64,000 bases of DNA from Cyclina sinensis (taxonomy: Eukaryota; Mollusca; Bivalvia; Venerida; Veneridae), in the NCBI GenBank assembly GCA_012932295.1, contig JAAONU010000006.1, forward strand, positions 29,600,882 through 29,664,881, in the 5' to 3' direction. Numbering within the stretch: position 1 is the first letter of the stretch; each line of letters starts with the position of its first letter. Shown here one piece after another: positions 1 through 10,682 of this stretch. Both the position numbers and the translations under genes were made by a program. The notes below the pieces were generated by a model. It saw only the letters and a list, made by a program, of their open reading frames with translations, did not search any database and was not told the origin of the DNA.

Positions 1-100
1 ACGGAAAGTGGCGGTTCTTAAACATCAAAGATGTGTTGAAATTCTTGAAAAGTAAATTGAAGAGATATCAAAGATAAGTTCTAATTGTTACGTTTTTTAC

Positions 101-217
101 CTCCCGAAAGTCTCAGGATGCCTGTCAGGGATGTAACTAAAGCAACGGAGGTCGCCGAACCCTGAAACCTTTCCTTAAATTTCAGGTAAAACAGGCCATG
201 TGACCTTCCCAGTCCAC
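101..217 (-). CDS. Second coding exon of the SLC16-like transporter
   Basis: 117 bp (39 codons). It is preceded by a pyrimidine-rich acceptor ending TTTTGTTCCAG (just right of 217) and followed by AG|GTAAAA (donor from 100 leftwards). Phase 1 on both sides fits the upstream exon exactly: the split Gly codon restores ...TVIG-GLGRSHGLFYLKF. This matches the end of TM1 and the following R/K-S-x-G-x-F segment of SLC16 proteins. The rest (ERFQGSATSVALVTSLTGIL) corresponds to the loop and TM2, where family members typically have G-x-S/T-x-x-x-x-W/L-x-x-S. The seen frame, splice consensus and phase together make this a confident exon; the next exon is beyond the left edge. Confidence 0.82.
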
Positions 218-750
218 CTGGAACAAAACAAAGGTTTAAAGAAGGGCATTTTTTACTAATTGAGATAATCGTATAAGGAGAGCGGTTTTTTTTTAGTTCT
301 CTTAGTTCTGACAAAGTCCTTAATGTACAACTATATTTATCAATTTATGTCCTATGTTGAAGACATCCGGTTGAAAACTAATCAGTGATATGAATTGCTT
401 CTTTGTTTCATTATAATGTCACTCTTACTGATAGACTGGACTCCAGAGCTTTTGAAAACATATCCCTACTCATGTACATATTAACTTCAACTTCCTGTAA
501 CTATTTCCGGCACGATATGAATAGACTGTCGTTAACAATCTTTAAAGGTTAGAGGCTCACCAGCCAGCGTAACTAGGACATACGACATGTCTGTAACGGG
601 TCTCGAACCTTCAACCTTCCACTGATCCAGAGAGTCGATCAAACGTTAGGTAGTCAGTATTTCACTAACCGACGAAACATAACGTGAAGACATTCGATCC
701 TTTGATTTCGCAATACTTATTTGCAACAACTATCATAAAGCTTTACTGAC
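218..750 (-). other. Intron 1 of the SLC16-like gene
   Basis: 533-bp intron with GT (750-749) and AG (219-218) ends on the minus strand. Around 560-650 a stretch reads, on the minus strand, GGTTCGAGACCCG, which resembles a pol III B box, but I see no convincing A box or tRNA fold. Nothing else is recognised. Confidence 0.75.
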
Positions 751-1093
751 CTATTACCGTACGTAGAAGAAGAGCCCCTACTACAATGAACCATCCCCAG
801 CCACCATCCGGAGCCTCGTTCTCGGCTATGACAATATCATTTTCATTTATTTCGTTATCCGTGTCTATAATAAGCTCCTTTGTCTCGTTATACTCAATGT
901 TATTAGAAACACCTCTGTCTGTTATTATTTCTATTTCACTGCTATTAGTTGCTCCAGTGATTTGTAAGAATTTAGCTCCATTGTTCTGATTTTCAGAAGC
1001 GTCAGTTTCTGTTTCATCTAAGTTATCATTTCCATCTCGTTCGCTTCTGTCTTCCATACAATCTTCTGTCATTGATAAACTAACCGGTGCCAT
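751..1093 (-). CDS. First coding exon of a monocarboxylate-transporter-like (SLC16) gene
   Basis: Reads 114 codons plus one base. The first ~90 residues are a hydrophilic, acidic cytosolic N-terminus rich in Glu, Asp and Asn. It ends in NEAPDGGWGWFIVVGALLL, which carries the SLC16 signature (acidic/Pro-Asp-Gly-Gly-Trp-Gly-Trp) leading into transmembrane helix 1. The ATG at 1093-1091 has A at -3 and G at +4 and an in-frame TAA 18 bases upstream, so this start is well supported. The exon should end at 751, before GTCAGT (750-745, context AG|GTCAGT), giving a phase-1 intron; reading on reaches a stop after two codons. SLC16 proteins are 12-helix plasma-membrane carriers of monocarboxylates or related solutes; substrate cannot be told from this piece. 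The remaining exons lie to the left, mostly outside the window. Orphan SLC16-like members are also possible. Confidence 0.85.
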
Positions 1094-1440
1094 GATTTGT
1101 TTGTTTTCTTAAATGAAGCAGAACTGGTAATTTCGTCTTGTATTGAGATCAGTACATGCCTGTAATTGCTTACGAGTTAAAACACATGTACAAAGAGATT
1201 TGACATTTCTTAATCACTAAACAGACATAAAGTTCTATCCTACTCTCTTATCATGTATGTAGGATCCCATCCTATGTATGAACTACACCGTCATAGCATG
1301 AAACAAGAGCTATTTATAGTCCATGTGAATCTAAATTTATATAATTCATTTATCTCTGATATCACTGTTCAAATATCCTTGACATTTTTCTGTCCTCTGT
1401 ATTTTTATATCTGTTGAAATTGGAGGTATTCAGATAATTA
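1094..1440. other. 5' flank of the SLC16-like gene
   Basis: AT-rich sequence directly upstream of the start exon. It should hold 5'UTR and perhaps promoter or an upstream intron, but I see no clear TATA box or splice acceptor. A foldback transposon begins at its right end. Confidence 0.4.
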
Positions 1441-1448
1441 AGTTCCTT
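1441..1448. repeat. Left 8-bp target-site duplication of the foldback element
   Basis: AGTTCCTT directly abuts the left terminal inverted repeat; the same eight bases follow the right terminus at 2517-2524. Confidence 0.85.
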
Positions 1449-2516
1449 ACGGAATCCCGTTAGTGCCATTTCAAATGTCATATGTCGCTCTTGGATGTCG
1501 GCACATGGCATTTAAAGCGACACACGATACGACATATGACAATTCAACACGACGCATGACAATACGATACGACACATGATAATTAAAAAGAAAAATATAG
1601 CATATTTTGTCCTACCATGGACCGCGACATTAACAAATTAATATCAAGTGTCGTGTCGCATTGTCATATATCGTATTGCATTGTCAGGTATCGTATCATG
1701 CGTCGCGGGTTACTGTCATGCTTCGTATCGAGTGTCGCTTCTTAATATCATGTGTCGGTTTAGGAAGGCGACATATGTCATTTGATACGACATATGACAA
1801 TGCAATACGACACATGATATTATATCGAGCAAATATCGTGCAATTGTCTAGCGTCGTGTTTTATTTTTAGCCACGACACTAGACATATAAGCGACACTTG
1901 ACGACGCGATATGACATATGATATTATATCGAGCAAATGTCGCGCGATTGTGATGTATCTACCGGTGTACTAGTTAAAATTTCATTGATAACACCGGCTA
2001 TAGTAGCACCGGTAGACATATAACAATAGCGCGACATTTGCTCGAAATAATGTCATATGTCATATCGCGTTTTCATGTGTCGCCTATATGTGTAGTGTCG
2101 TGGCTGAACAATAAAACAAGACAATTGCACGATATTTGCTCGATATATTATAGGTCGCATTGCATTGTCATGTGTCGTATTGCATTGTCATGTGTCGTAT
2201 CAAATATCATATGTCGTCTATTAAAGTCGACACATGACATTAAGCCCCGACGCTTGATACGGTACATGACAATGCGACACGACACTTGATATTAACTTGT
2301 TAATGTTGCGGTCCATGGTAGGACAAAATATGCAATACTATTCTTTTTAATTATCAAGTGTCGTATCGCACTGTCATGCGTCGTGTTGAATTGTCATGTA
2401 TCAGTCCAAGCGTCGCGGCTTATTGTCATATTTCGCATCGTGTGTCGCTTCAAATGACATGTGTCGACCTCCAAGAGCGACATATGACATTTAAAATGGC
2501 ACTAACGGGATTCCGT
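1449..2516. mobile_element. Foldback (palindromic) DNA transposon, non-autonomous
   Basis: 1,068 bp flanked by a perfect 8-bp direct repeat (AGTTCCTT). The outer ends are perfect inverted repeats beginning ACGGAATCCCGTTAGTGCCA, and inverted similarity continues inwards with moderate mismatches almost to the middle (near 1983, where ACCGGTG and CACCGGT-type pieces face each other). Almost the whole element is therefore one imperfect palindrome. Both arms are built from degenerate short repeats of GTCATRTGTCG / CGACAYATGAC alternating with GCATT and GTATC pieces. There is no transposase frame; short open frames inside are by-products of the repeats. An 8-bp TSD is known for hAT and P-like superfamilies, but these termini do not match a family I recognise. 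Confidence 0.85.
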
Positions 2517-2524
2517 AGTTCCTT
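2517..2524. repeat. Right 8-bp target-site duplication of the foldback element
   Basis: AGTTCCTT, identical to 1441-1448. Confidence 0.85.
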
Positions 2525-3755
2525 CTACATCATACTGTATTAAATATTCCACAACTGTAATGATTCACTGGCTGCTTGTTTTCCCAAACAAACGTGATTA
2601 TTATAAAAATCCACATAGGAATACGATACATTTTAGATGCATATATACATTAGCACATCGTTCCATGACAATTAACCTAAACCTGCCTATAAACGACATT
2701 GTTCAATAAAACTCATTTACCTTTTGTGTAACATCTTTACGAAATAAACGTTTGAATTGATTATTAGCATATTACATGTCTGACAATTCATTTACCTGAG
2801 ACGTCACTGAGTATACTCTCCACTGATTGGATGACAAGAAATAATCAATGCATTTCTATAATTTAACTTTTTTCGGGAATTAACGTAAACAACGCTATCT
2901 TCTCATCCTAGACTTATTCAGAGGCGAACGTTTTAAATAAGGCGAAAATTCTGACAAATCAAGAGTGGACAAAGGTTTAAAAATAGTATTCTCAAGTTAT
3001 ATAGGTTATATCACATCACAGTAGGCAAGTTTTGTTGGCTTCATGTGTAGACGTATTTTTAGGAAAGAACATTTGCCGAACCCACGTGCAAAAGGCAATG
3101 GGAAATCATCGTGTTATGATTCTGATTACGGTAACCATTCTGAAGTAAGTTTCCATTGGCACTTTAAACATACTTCTGAGGCCTTGTCAGTACAAAGTAG
3201 GTTAAAGACACGATAAGAATACTTATTTCATCGAAGACCGATATCGACACAGGCAAGAAAAAAAATCAAGTGATCTTTGTGATGATAATTCAGGAACGTT
3301 GACTTGCACTTCTCGTAAAATTGGTAGTCAAATTTGGAATTACCGTTCTTTTATCTTTTTGCAGAGCTTTGAGTTTTGTTCTTTCAAGATAAAATGGATT
3401 GAAAGCCTGAATTAAAACTATGCCGGATGTAAGTTAAGAGTTGGTTAACGCACGTATCTCTTGAATAAACGGAAATGACACAGGGTAAATAGCGGTACCA
3501 ATCATTGAATTTCTTCAGTGACTTTAAACCCGCCACATCCGCCTGCCATTAATGGTTGATTACCCCCTTCCTTTTCTTTCTTCTGTAAAATTTTTGATGA
3601 ATTAATTTGTACAGGGTTTACGCTTTCTGTCATTAATTATAACGAAGACTTGACTTGAATTTGCATTACGGTCTTGGTCTGTTCGCCTGCTCCTTCGTAT
3701 AAGGTAGGCTGTCGGAAAAAGCCGCTGGGTGGACCTATCAGAGGCATTACATGCT
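2525..3755. other. No gene recognised
   Basis: AT-rich sequence without a supported frame, repeat or RNA gene. One purine-free run (CCCCCTTCCTTTTCTTTCTTC) sits near 3565-3585 and is not distinctive. Confidence 0.5.
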
Positions 3756-3759
3756 TTTA

Positions 3760-4440
3760 TCTGGTACTTAAGACCTTGTCCATTATCTTTATATTGATAA
3801 CATATATATCACAGGTACTTTATGCTTTAATTAGATATTGGAACTAAAAGCTGGTACTAAAAGTCCCGTCCACCATCTTCATACTGTACAACAAATATAT
3901 CACAAGTTTTACATGCTTTACCAGGAAATTGGAACTAAAACCAAATACTTAAGATCTTGTCCACCATCTTTATATCGAACAACAAGTATGTCACAGGTAC
4001 TGCATGCTTTACTAGGAATTTGGAACTAAATCTAAACCAAAACTATTCGAGCAGATACGTACAGCAATTAAAGCAGCTTTAATCCTAACGATTATGATTT
4101 CACAAAGCTTCTTGTCATCAACTTCACAGCGAACAACCAATCTATCAAAGTCATTACATGCTAAAATTAAAACTAGAACTACGCACTAAATAATTTGCTC
4201 GCCATCTGTATGGCGAACAATGTATCTGTTAGGTTTAACATATTTTGGGTAGAACTAAACTGTAAACACATGTGATTTAAATCTCCGTGCTTAAGATCTT
4301 GTCCATTTAGTTTTCAGTGCAGAGAAGTTCTATCACAGAAGTTACATGCTATAATTGAAACTAAAACTATTTCTTAATATCCCATCCGCCATAATTACAG
4401 GGAACAAAATTATCAAAAGGTATCACCTACTTTAACAAGA
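3760..4440. repeat. Diverged tandem repeat, unit roughly 80-95 bp
   Basis: At least six degenerate copies share a core like AGATCTTGTCCACCATCTT, then CGAACAACAAATNTATCACAGG, then TTACATGCTTTANNAGGAA and TTGGAACTAAAA. Cores are seen near 3770, 3860, 3950, 4110, 4195 and 4300. The core matches the 82-bp tandem repeat at 28744-28960, so this is a dispersed repeat family. No credible protein is encoded. Confidence 0.65.
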
Positions 4441-6590
4441 ACTAAAACATGTGTTAAAATTGTTGAATATTATACCAACTAACTTCAAACAAGAAATATT
4501 TTCCATATTAACAAATCGAGGACGTTTGGCACGAATAACAAGCCTATAAAAGAATATTCACTTATATATTGCATTATAAATTAATATAAATTATTGTTTA
4601 CTATGTTCACAGAAAAAAATGACATAACATAGATGACGTAATCACAGGTCAGTACTCAAGTATTACTTTCAATGCTTTGACGTATATTTTACTGATATAA
4701 CAAAGAACAAATTCGACATAAAGAAGGTTTCGACATTTCCGCAATTTCTGCAGCCAGTTTTTTATCAACCTAATCTGCGTTTACACTGTATTTTCAAAAC
4801 AACATGCATTAACTTAAAGTGCAGGTATTCTACATGTGTTAGGTCCCTTGCGTTAAAGTAAACACACTTTAGGAATTCAGTTAATAGACACATTGTCTTT
4901 TTAACGAAAAAATTAAAAATTGTCATAAGGAAGTTTTTATTTACCCTTATTTTCAGGAACACAGCTAGATTTGAAGAAAAATTATAAGATATATCACAAC
5001 TACAGTTTCATGAAATAAATGTATTGTTTATAATGTATAACAATGGAAACTGAGAACTTACCATTAACTGTAGTTGTACCTAAGTACTAATTATTTCTAC
5101 AGGAGAAAATTCAAATCCACATTATTCCATTGCATGTCGGAATTGCATCCACATGTTTTAGCCTATAAAAACTTTCCTTAAGAAAAAAAAAAAAGATTCC
5201 TAGTGTGACGAAGAATAATTGTCTGTTTCTCATAGCGTTTTCAATTCTATTTTTCAAGATACCAACAAAACTTGCATCTCCCCTTTTGAAGTTTTCTAAC
5301 CAGGTCATTGATCAAAACAAAGTCCACTACTTCAAGTAAAGGAGGCGGTCGTTTATTGCAGAATCCCTGTCATTGTTATCATTTAAGGGTGTAACTTCCT
5401 GTTCTACCGTTAGAAAAATGTGTTTGTAAATAAAACACAGACAACAATTATAGACACAAGTTTGGATAAAAGGGTGACAGAGGGTTTGTAGCTGATGGTT
5501 AAGGAAGGATGATGGATTCCGACGCTGACAAAAAAGTGTAATTAGAATTTTTTCCAACAGACTAGAAACAGGCTGGAGAGGCAAAACGAAATCAAGGACA
5601 TCAGTATACTGTGATTCCAATTTCGAATACGTATAACAGTGAAAATAGTGGTGGTGTAACAGTTCGCGGTGTAACACATCCGAGAACAAAAGTTTCAATT
5701 TTTGACTTCCTGAACAATAATTTCATGAAGAGCCGAAGCAAGATGAATGTATCAGAGACATACTTTATTTAAATATGATAAGGCAAATATTACTAACAAC
5801 AGACCATTCCAGAAATTAGTTCCTCCCTAATTACCTCCCTTGCGTCCGCCATTTAGGGACTGCGCAGATCGAAGCAGTTTGATAATGCGGAGCTTTGAAG
5901 AAGTCCCATTTTTAGAGCTGTAATGTGATTGTGACGTTGCATGTTAGAGAAACAGATCCATATAAACCACATGAAGCATTTATTATCAGCAAAAATATAT
6001 CCCATGGTCTTCTAACTGGAGAAAAGAATATCTGTAACGATTTTTTGCTGACATCTCAATCTATTGAACAATGAAATAAAGGTCTTGTGATATTCTCCGG
6101 TAGATATTTTTTTATTATTATTATTTTATCAAAATTTCACGAAAAACACTGCTGTTAATAAGTACATGTATCTATCTTTAAAACATCTGTGCAAAAGGGT
6201 ACAGTTATAGAGGTGTCATAATAATTTTGTTTTTCGTATTACAAGAAATATCCACAATAGCAATGTTAAGAATAAGAAGAAGGAAAGAAAACTTATTATT
6301 GTAAGATCAATCTCTTACAAACGTGTGGCTTGCAACTGTTGTTTTCTTTCTGCATACACAAACTCACACGTTGTACATATCAATACTTTGCAACAACAGA
6401 TTTCCCTAATGCAAGAAATAAAGAATAGAAAATAAACGGTCCATATGGCAACAGATGCTAAATTTCATACAGTCTTGAAAAAGCTTGTTTGTAAAGAAGA
6501 ATATATATTCTTAAATTTCATGTAACAATCAGGAACAAATAAAGACCATGTTTTATAACCTTCAGGCATTTTCTCAAGAGCAAATTTCGT
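4441..6590. other. No gene recognised
   Basis: AT-rich sequence with short chance frames only. The 123-codon minus frame at 5698-5327 has no domain that I know and no splice or codon evidence. Confidence 0.45.
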
Positions 6591-6599
6591 TGTTACTGT

Positions 6600-7510
6600 G
6601 TTTTACTGTGACTGATCAAGCAAGACCGACAATGACAATTAACGGTGACTTATCAAAACAAAGACAGTATGGTCAAGGTCAAGTTCAGTTTAACCTTCTT
6701 TTGAGGTGTGCAAGCATGAAGACATCACATCAATTAATAACAAGGATATAGTGAAGTTAAGCAATGTCAATGTCATTTAAAGGTTAAGGTACTACCTGAA
6801 TTGTTCAACACGTTTGTTTAATTCTCAGTGTTTTGTCCCAGTTTAATCCGTCTATAAATAACAAACATTTGGCTATTTTAGCAAAATTCAATAATTTGAC
6901 CTTGACGGTCAAAGTCATTTTAAGTTCAAGGTCATACCTGAATAGTTTATAATGTCGATTTTGTCATAAGTGTCGTTTTGTCCAAGTATAAATCAAATCA
7001 AAATAAAATAACTTGACCTTTACGGTTCAGGTTATTTTAACGTCAAGGTCATACAAATTTGTAAACTGAAAAAGTTATTACAATTTAAGCAAAATTCAAT
7101 AATTTGACCTTGACTGTCAAGGTCATTTGAAGGTTAAAGTCATACTTGAATAATTTAGCATGTAGGTTTTGTCATGGGTGTTGTTTTGTCCAAGTATTAA
7201 AAAATGACGTTATGGTCAATTTTAGCAAAATTCAATAATTTGACCTTGACAGTCATGGTCATATAAAAGTCATGATCATACCTGAATGATTCACATTTTT
7301 GTCAGTTTTGTCATAAGTGTGTTTGATCAAACCATAAATAAGCATGTTATGGCCAATTTAAGCAAAATTCAATAACTTGACCTTGAATGTCAAGGCCATC
7401 AAGGTCAAGGTCATAGTTTAATAAATCAAAATGTCGATGTTATTATTTTATCAAAGAGTGAATCAAATCCATCAATAAATGACACTTGACTGGCAATGTC
7501 ATTTAAGGGT
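6600..7510. repeat. Degenerate repeat field rich in TCAAGGTCA
   Basis: Diverged units spaced irregularly by about 95-135 bp, each with a phrase like AGCAAAATTCAATAATTTGA followed by CCTTGACNGTCAAGGTCATT, then AAAGGTCAAGGTCATACCTG. TGACCTTGA and TCAAGGTCA occur many times in both orientations, often as an inverted pair around ACGG. The same family recurs at 9385-10240 and 33990-34370. I regard it as a low-complexity repeat family of molluscan type; no protein is implied. Confidence 0.7.
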
Positions 7511-7554
7511 CATTACCAAAGCAAAATAGTTTCAGATTTGATCTTTTAAGATGT

Positions 7555-8690
7555 AGAAATACTTCCCCATTCCCGTGAGGTCATCACCAAAGGGAAATAA
7601 TGACGATTTGTTTAAAATGTAAGAGTATTGTGCCTTCTTCCATGATGTCATCACCAAAGCGAATTAATCACGCATTTGACTTTTGTAAGATTAAGAAGTA
7701 TTCAACTATTGTCCCCTTTCCCGTGCGTCATCGATGAAGGAAAATAACCCCAATTTTCATTTTGTTTTATAAGAATATCGTCCCCTACTCCGTGACGTTA
7801 TTACCAAAGGGAAACAACCACCACTTTGATTTTTGTCCCCAGAGTATTGTCCCCCTTCAAAAGACGTCATTTCCACAGAGACAAATTGCCGAATTTGATT
7901 TTAGTCAGATGTAGGAGTGTTGTCCCCTTTTCCCGTCTCCAGCAAAGGTAAAAACTTTTTCGTACATTACTATGACGTCATCATCGAAGGGAAATAATCC
8001 CAAATTTAGTTTTTAAAAGACGCAGGAGTATTGTCCCCTTTACTGTGACGTCAACATCTAAAGGAAATAACGTCAACTTTCATTCTTCGTACGAGTATTG
8101 TCCCCTTTCCCGTGACTTGATCACCAAAGATAAATAATTCCAAATTTAATTTTTGTAAGATGTAGAAGTATTGTCCATTCCTGTGATGTCATACCAAAGC
8201 GAAATAACCCCCATTTCCATCTTGTAAGAGTTTTGTTGCATTTCCCGTGACGTAATCACCAAAGCAAAATAAATTCCACTTTCATTTTTGTCAGGGTATT
8301 GTCCCTTTTCAAATGACGTCATCACCAGAGGAAAAAGGCTGAATTTGATTTTTGTAAGATGTATAAGTGTTGTCCCCTTTTCTATGACGTCACCAGCAAA
8401 GGGAAATAATAAAATGATTTTTATACACTTTCCGATGACGACATCATCGAAGGGAAATCATCCCAAATTTAAGTTTTGTAAAACGCAGGACTATTTTTCA
8501 TTTTGTGACGTTATCATCAAAGGAAAATAACCCCCAATTTCTTTGTTAAAGTATACTCTCCTTTCCCGTGACGTCATCAGAAAAGGGAAAATGTCCCAAA
8601 TTTAACTTGGAGTATCGTCCGCTTTTCCAGGACGTTATCATGAAAGTGAAATAACCCCCACTTTCATCCTTTTTAAGAGTAGACGTCCCT
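7555..8690. repeat. Degenerate ~75-bp tandem repeat carrying TGACGTCA
   Basis: Repeated phrase: AGTATTGTCCCCTTTCCCG, TGACGTCATCACCAAAGG, GAAATAATCCCAAATTTGAT, TTTTGTAAGATGTAG. Units are about 70-80 bp with many small changes. The palindrome TGACGTCA (the CREB/ATF consensus) is retained in several units, for example near 7975, 8312 and 8570. The array resumes at 9225-9385. Confidence 0.75.
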
Positions 8691-9224
8691 AAAATCGCCG
8701 TAGACCTTGAATCACCACCATTGTTATTTTTTCTATTGTCACGCGAGATTGCGCGCACTTTGCGATATTATGACGTCAGATTTACTTCGATATTTTTTTC
8801 TCCCGGTAGTTGATGTCAGATTCATCATCATGCGATTTAAACAAGTAATTTACTTATACAATGTTTAATTATACTAAAAACGTGTTATTTTACTATTTCC
8901 TTAATAATATCTATAGAAACACTGTTTCATATATCCTAAAATTTAATTTTAAGGACCGTGACCTAGTTCGTCTGCTTTAATTTCATTTTTGAACGGAGAT
9001 CACGTGATAATATTTTCGTATTAAGGTCAAACAAATTTTAATGCTCGTTTTTTCAGAACAACAGTCCTTACCACAATTTTTGAAAAAAATTGATTTTTAC
9101 TTTCTGTTTTAGGCACATATATGTATGTGAAATCCCTTCACCACAATATGCTTGCCTTTGGAAATAGAAAATAGTCTAGCGTGGCCCCCGATTGCGGTGG
9201 CTCTTGTTTTGTCTTTTGTTTTGA
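8691..9224. other. Spacer between repeat fields
   Basis: AT-rich unit-free sequence, with one further TGACGTCA near 8770. No gene seen. Confidence 0.5.
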
Positions 9225-9385
9225 TATTTTTAAGGTGTAGAAGTATTGTCCACTTTCCAGTGACGTCATCAGCAAAGTGAATCTCATTTGAATTTTGTAA
9301 GATCAAAAAAGTAATGTCCCCTTCAGACATCATCATCAAAGAAAAACCACCCACTCATTTTTTGAAGAAGTATCGTCCCCTTACT
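9225..9385. repeat. Further copies of the TGACGTCA ~75-bp repeat
   Basis: Two diverged units (TGTCCACTTTCCAGTGACG..., TGTCCCCTTCAGACATCATC...) of the family at 7555-8690. Confidence 0.65.
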
Positions 9386-10240
9386 TGAGCAAAATTTAAC
9401 AACTGACCTTGACGGTCACGGTCATTTTAAGGTTAAGGTCACATTTGAATAATTTAAAATGTCGGCTTTGTCATAAGTGTTGTTTTGTCCAAGTATGATT
9501 AAAATCCAACCAGAAATATCAAATTTGACCTTGACTATCAAAGTCATTTAAAGGTCAATGTCATATTTGAAAGAATCAACATGTGGGAATTTTCATAAGT
9601 GTTCTTTTCTCCAAATATGAATCAAATCAATAAATGAATGAGAAAGTTATGACAAGTTAAGCGAAATTCGATCATCTGTCAGTCACGGTCATTTAAGGGT
9701 CAAGATCATACCTGAATTATACAACACGTCAATTTTGTCAAAATTGTTGCTTGTTCAAGTATGAATCATATCCAACCATAAACAACAAAGTTATGGCCAA
9801 TTTTAGCAAAATTTAATAATCTGACCTTGACTATCAAGGTCATTTAAAGGTCAGGGTCAAACCTGAAAGATCACTGTGTTCGATTTGTATGAATCAAATA
9901 CAGCAACAAATAAAGTTATGGCCAATTTTAGCAAAATTCAATAATTTGACCTCGAAGGTGAAGGTCATTTATAATCAAGGTCAAGTTCAGTCTGGTCTGC
10001 TTGAAGGTTTTGTCCAAAGGGTTGTTGTGTCCAAGCATGAAGAAAATGCACCTATTAATGATAAACCTATGGCCAATTTTAGCGAAAGTGAATATTTTGA
10101 CCGTGAAGGTGAAGGTCATTTATGAGTCAAGGTCAAGTTTAGTCTAGTCTACTTAAAGGTCTTGTCCAAAGGGTTGCTGTACCCAAGTATGAAGACAATC
10201 CATAAATGAATAACAAAATTATGATTAATGTTAAAGTTTT
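9385..10240. repeat. Second TCAAGGTCA-rich degenerate repeat field
   Basis: Same family as 6600-7510 (GACCTTGACNGTCANGGTCA, TTTTGTCCAAGTATGA, AAAGTTATGGCCAATTTTAG). It ends near 10240 after units carrying CTTGTCCAAAGGGTTG, the variant also seen at 33990-34370. Confidence 0.7.
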
Positions 10241-10356
10241 CGGACGTGAACGGCAACGGCAACGACACTATGACTATAGCAGTAACACGATTTTTTCTTC
10301 AACAACACTAACACAACTCTTAGTACCCACCCAATCACTTGCCCAGTTTATATTTA

Positions 10357-10421
10357 TTAATCTATCTTTACAGTAGCATTTCCCTTGAACCATTCTTCTT
10401 CTTTGTAATCTGCCGCTGCAC
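10357..10421 (-). CDS. Candidate terminal coding exon, gene not recognised
   Basis: On the minus strand a strong polypyrimidine-AG acceptor (CTTGATTTTTGTATTTCAG, ending at 10422) precedes 65 bases. Read in phase 1 they give a 20-residue tail, AAADYKEEEWFKGNATVKID, then TAA at 10359-10357. The tail is charged and non-repetitive, unlike the surrounding repeats. I do not recognise the protein. The rest of the gene would lie to the right; the exon at 24821-24731 ends in phase 0 and so cannot be its direct neighbour. A chance splice-like site is possible. Confidence 0.35.
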
Positions 10422-10682
10422 CTGAAATACAAAAATCAAGGATAGGAAACAAAGTATGAATTAATGTTTCTATAACAATATATAAAGTGATCGCACCCGG
10501 CTTGTGATTTTTCATTGAGTATTTTTTTCTCTAAAATGCTAAGCCATCTCAGAAGAAAATGTAAACCTACTCCAGAACAAGATGTGAATAACGATTCAGA
10601 TGAATGTACAAGGCAGCTAAAACAGCCTTAAACAATAAGCTGGCACATAGAATCACTTCTCATATTGAGAAAAAGTGTAAGA

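Noticed and set aside
560..650. tRNA or SINE head in intron 1 of the SLC16-like gene
   Set aside because: A B-box-like GGTTCGAGACC exists but no A box or clover-leaf could be drawn.
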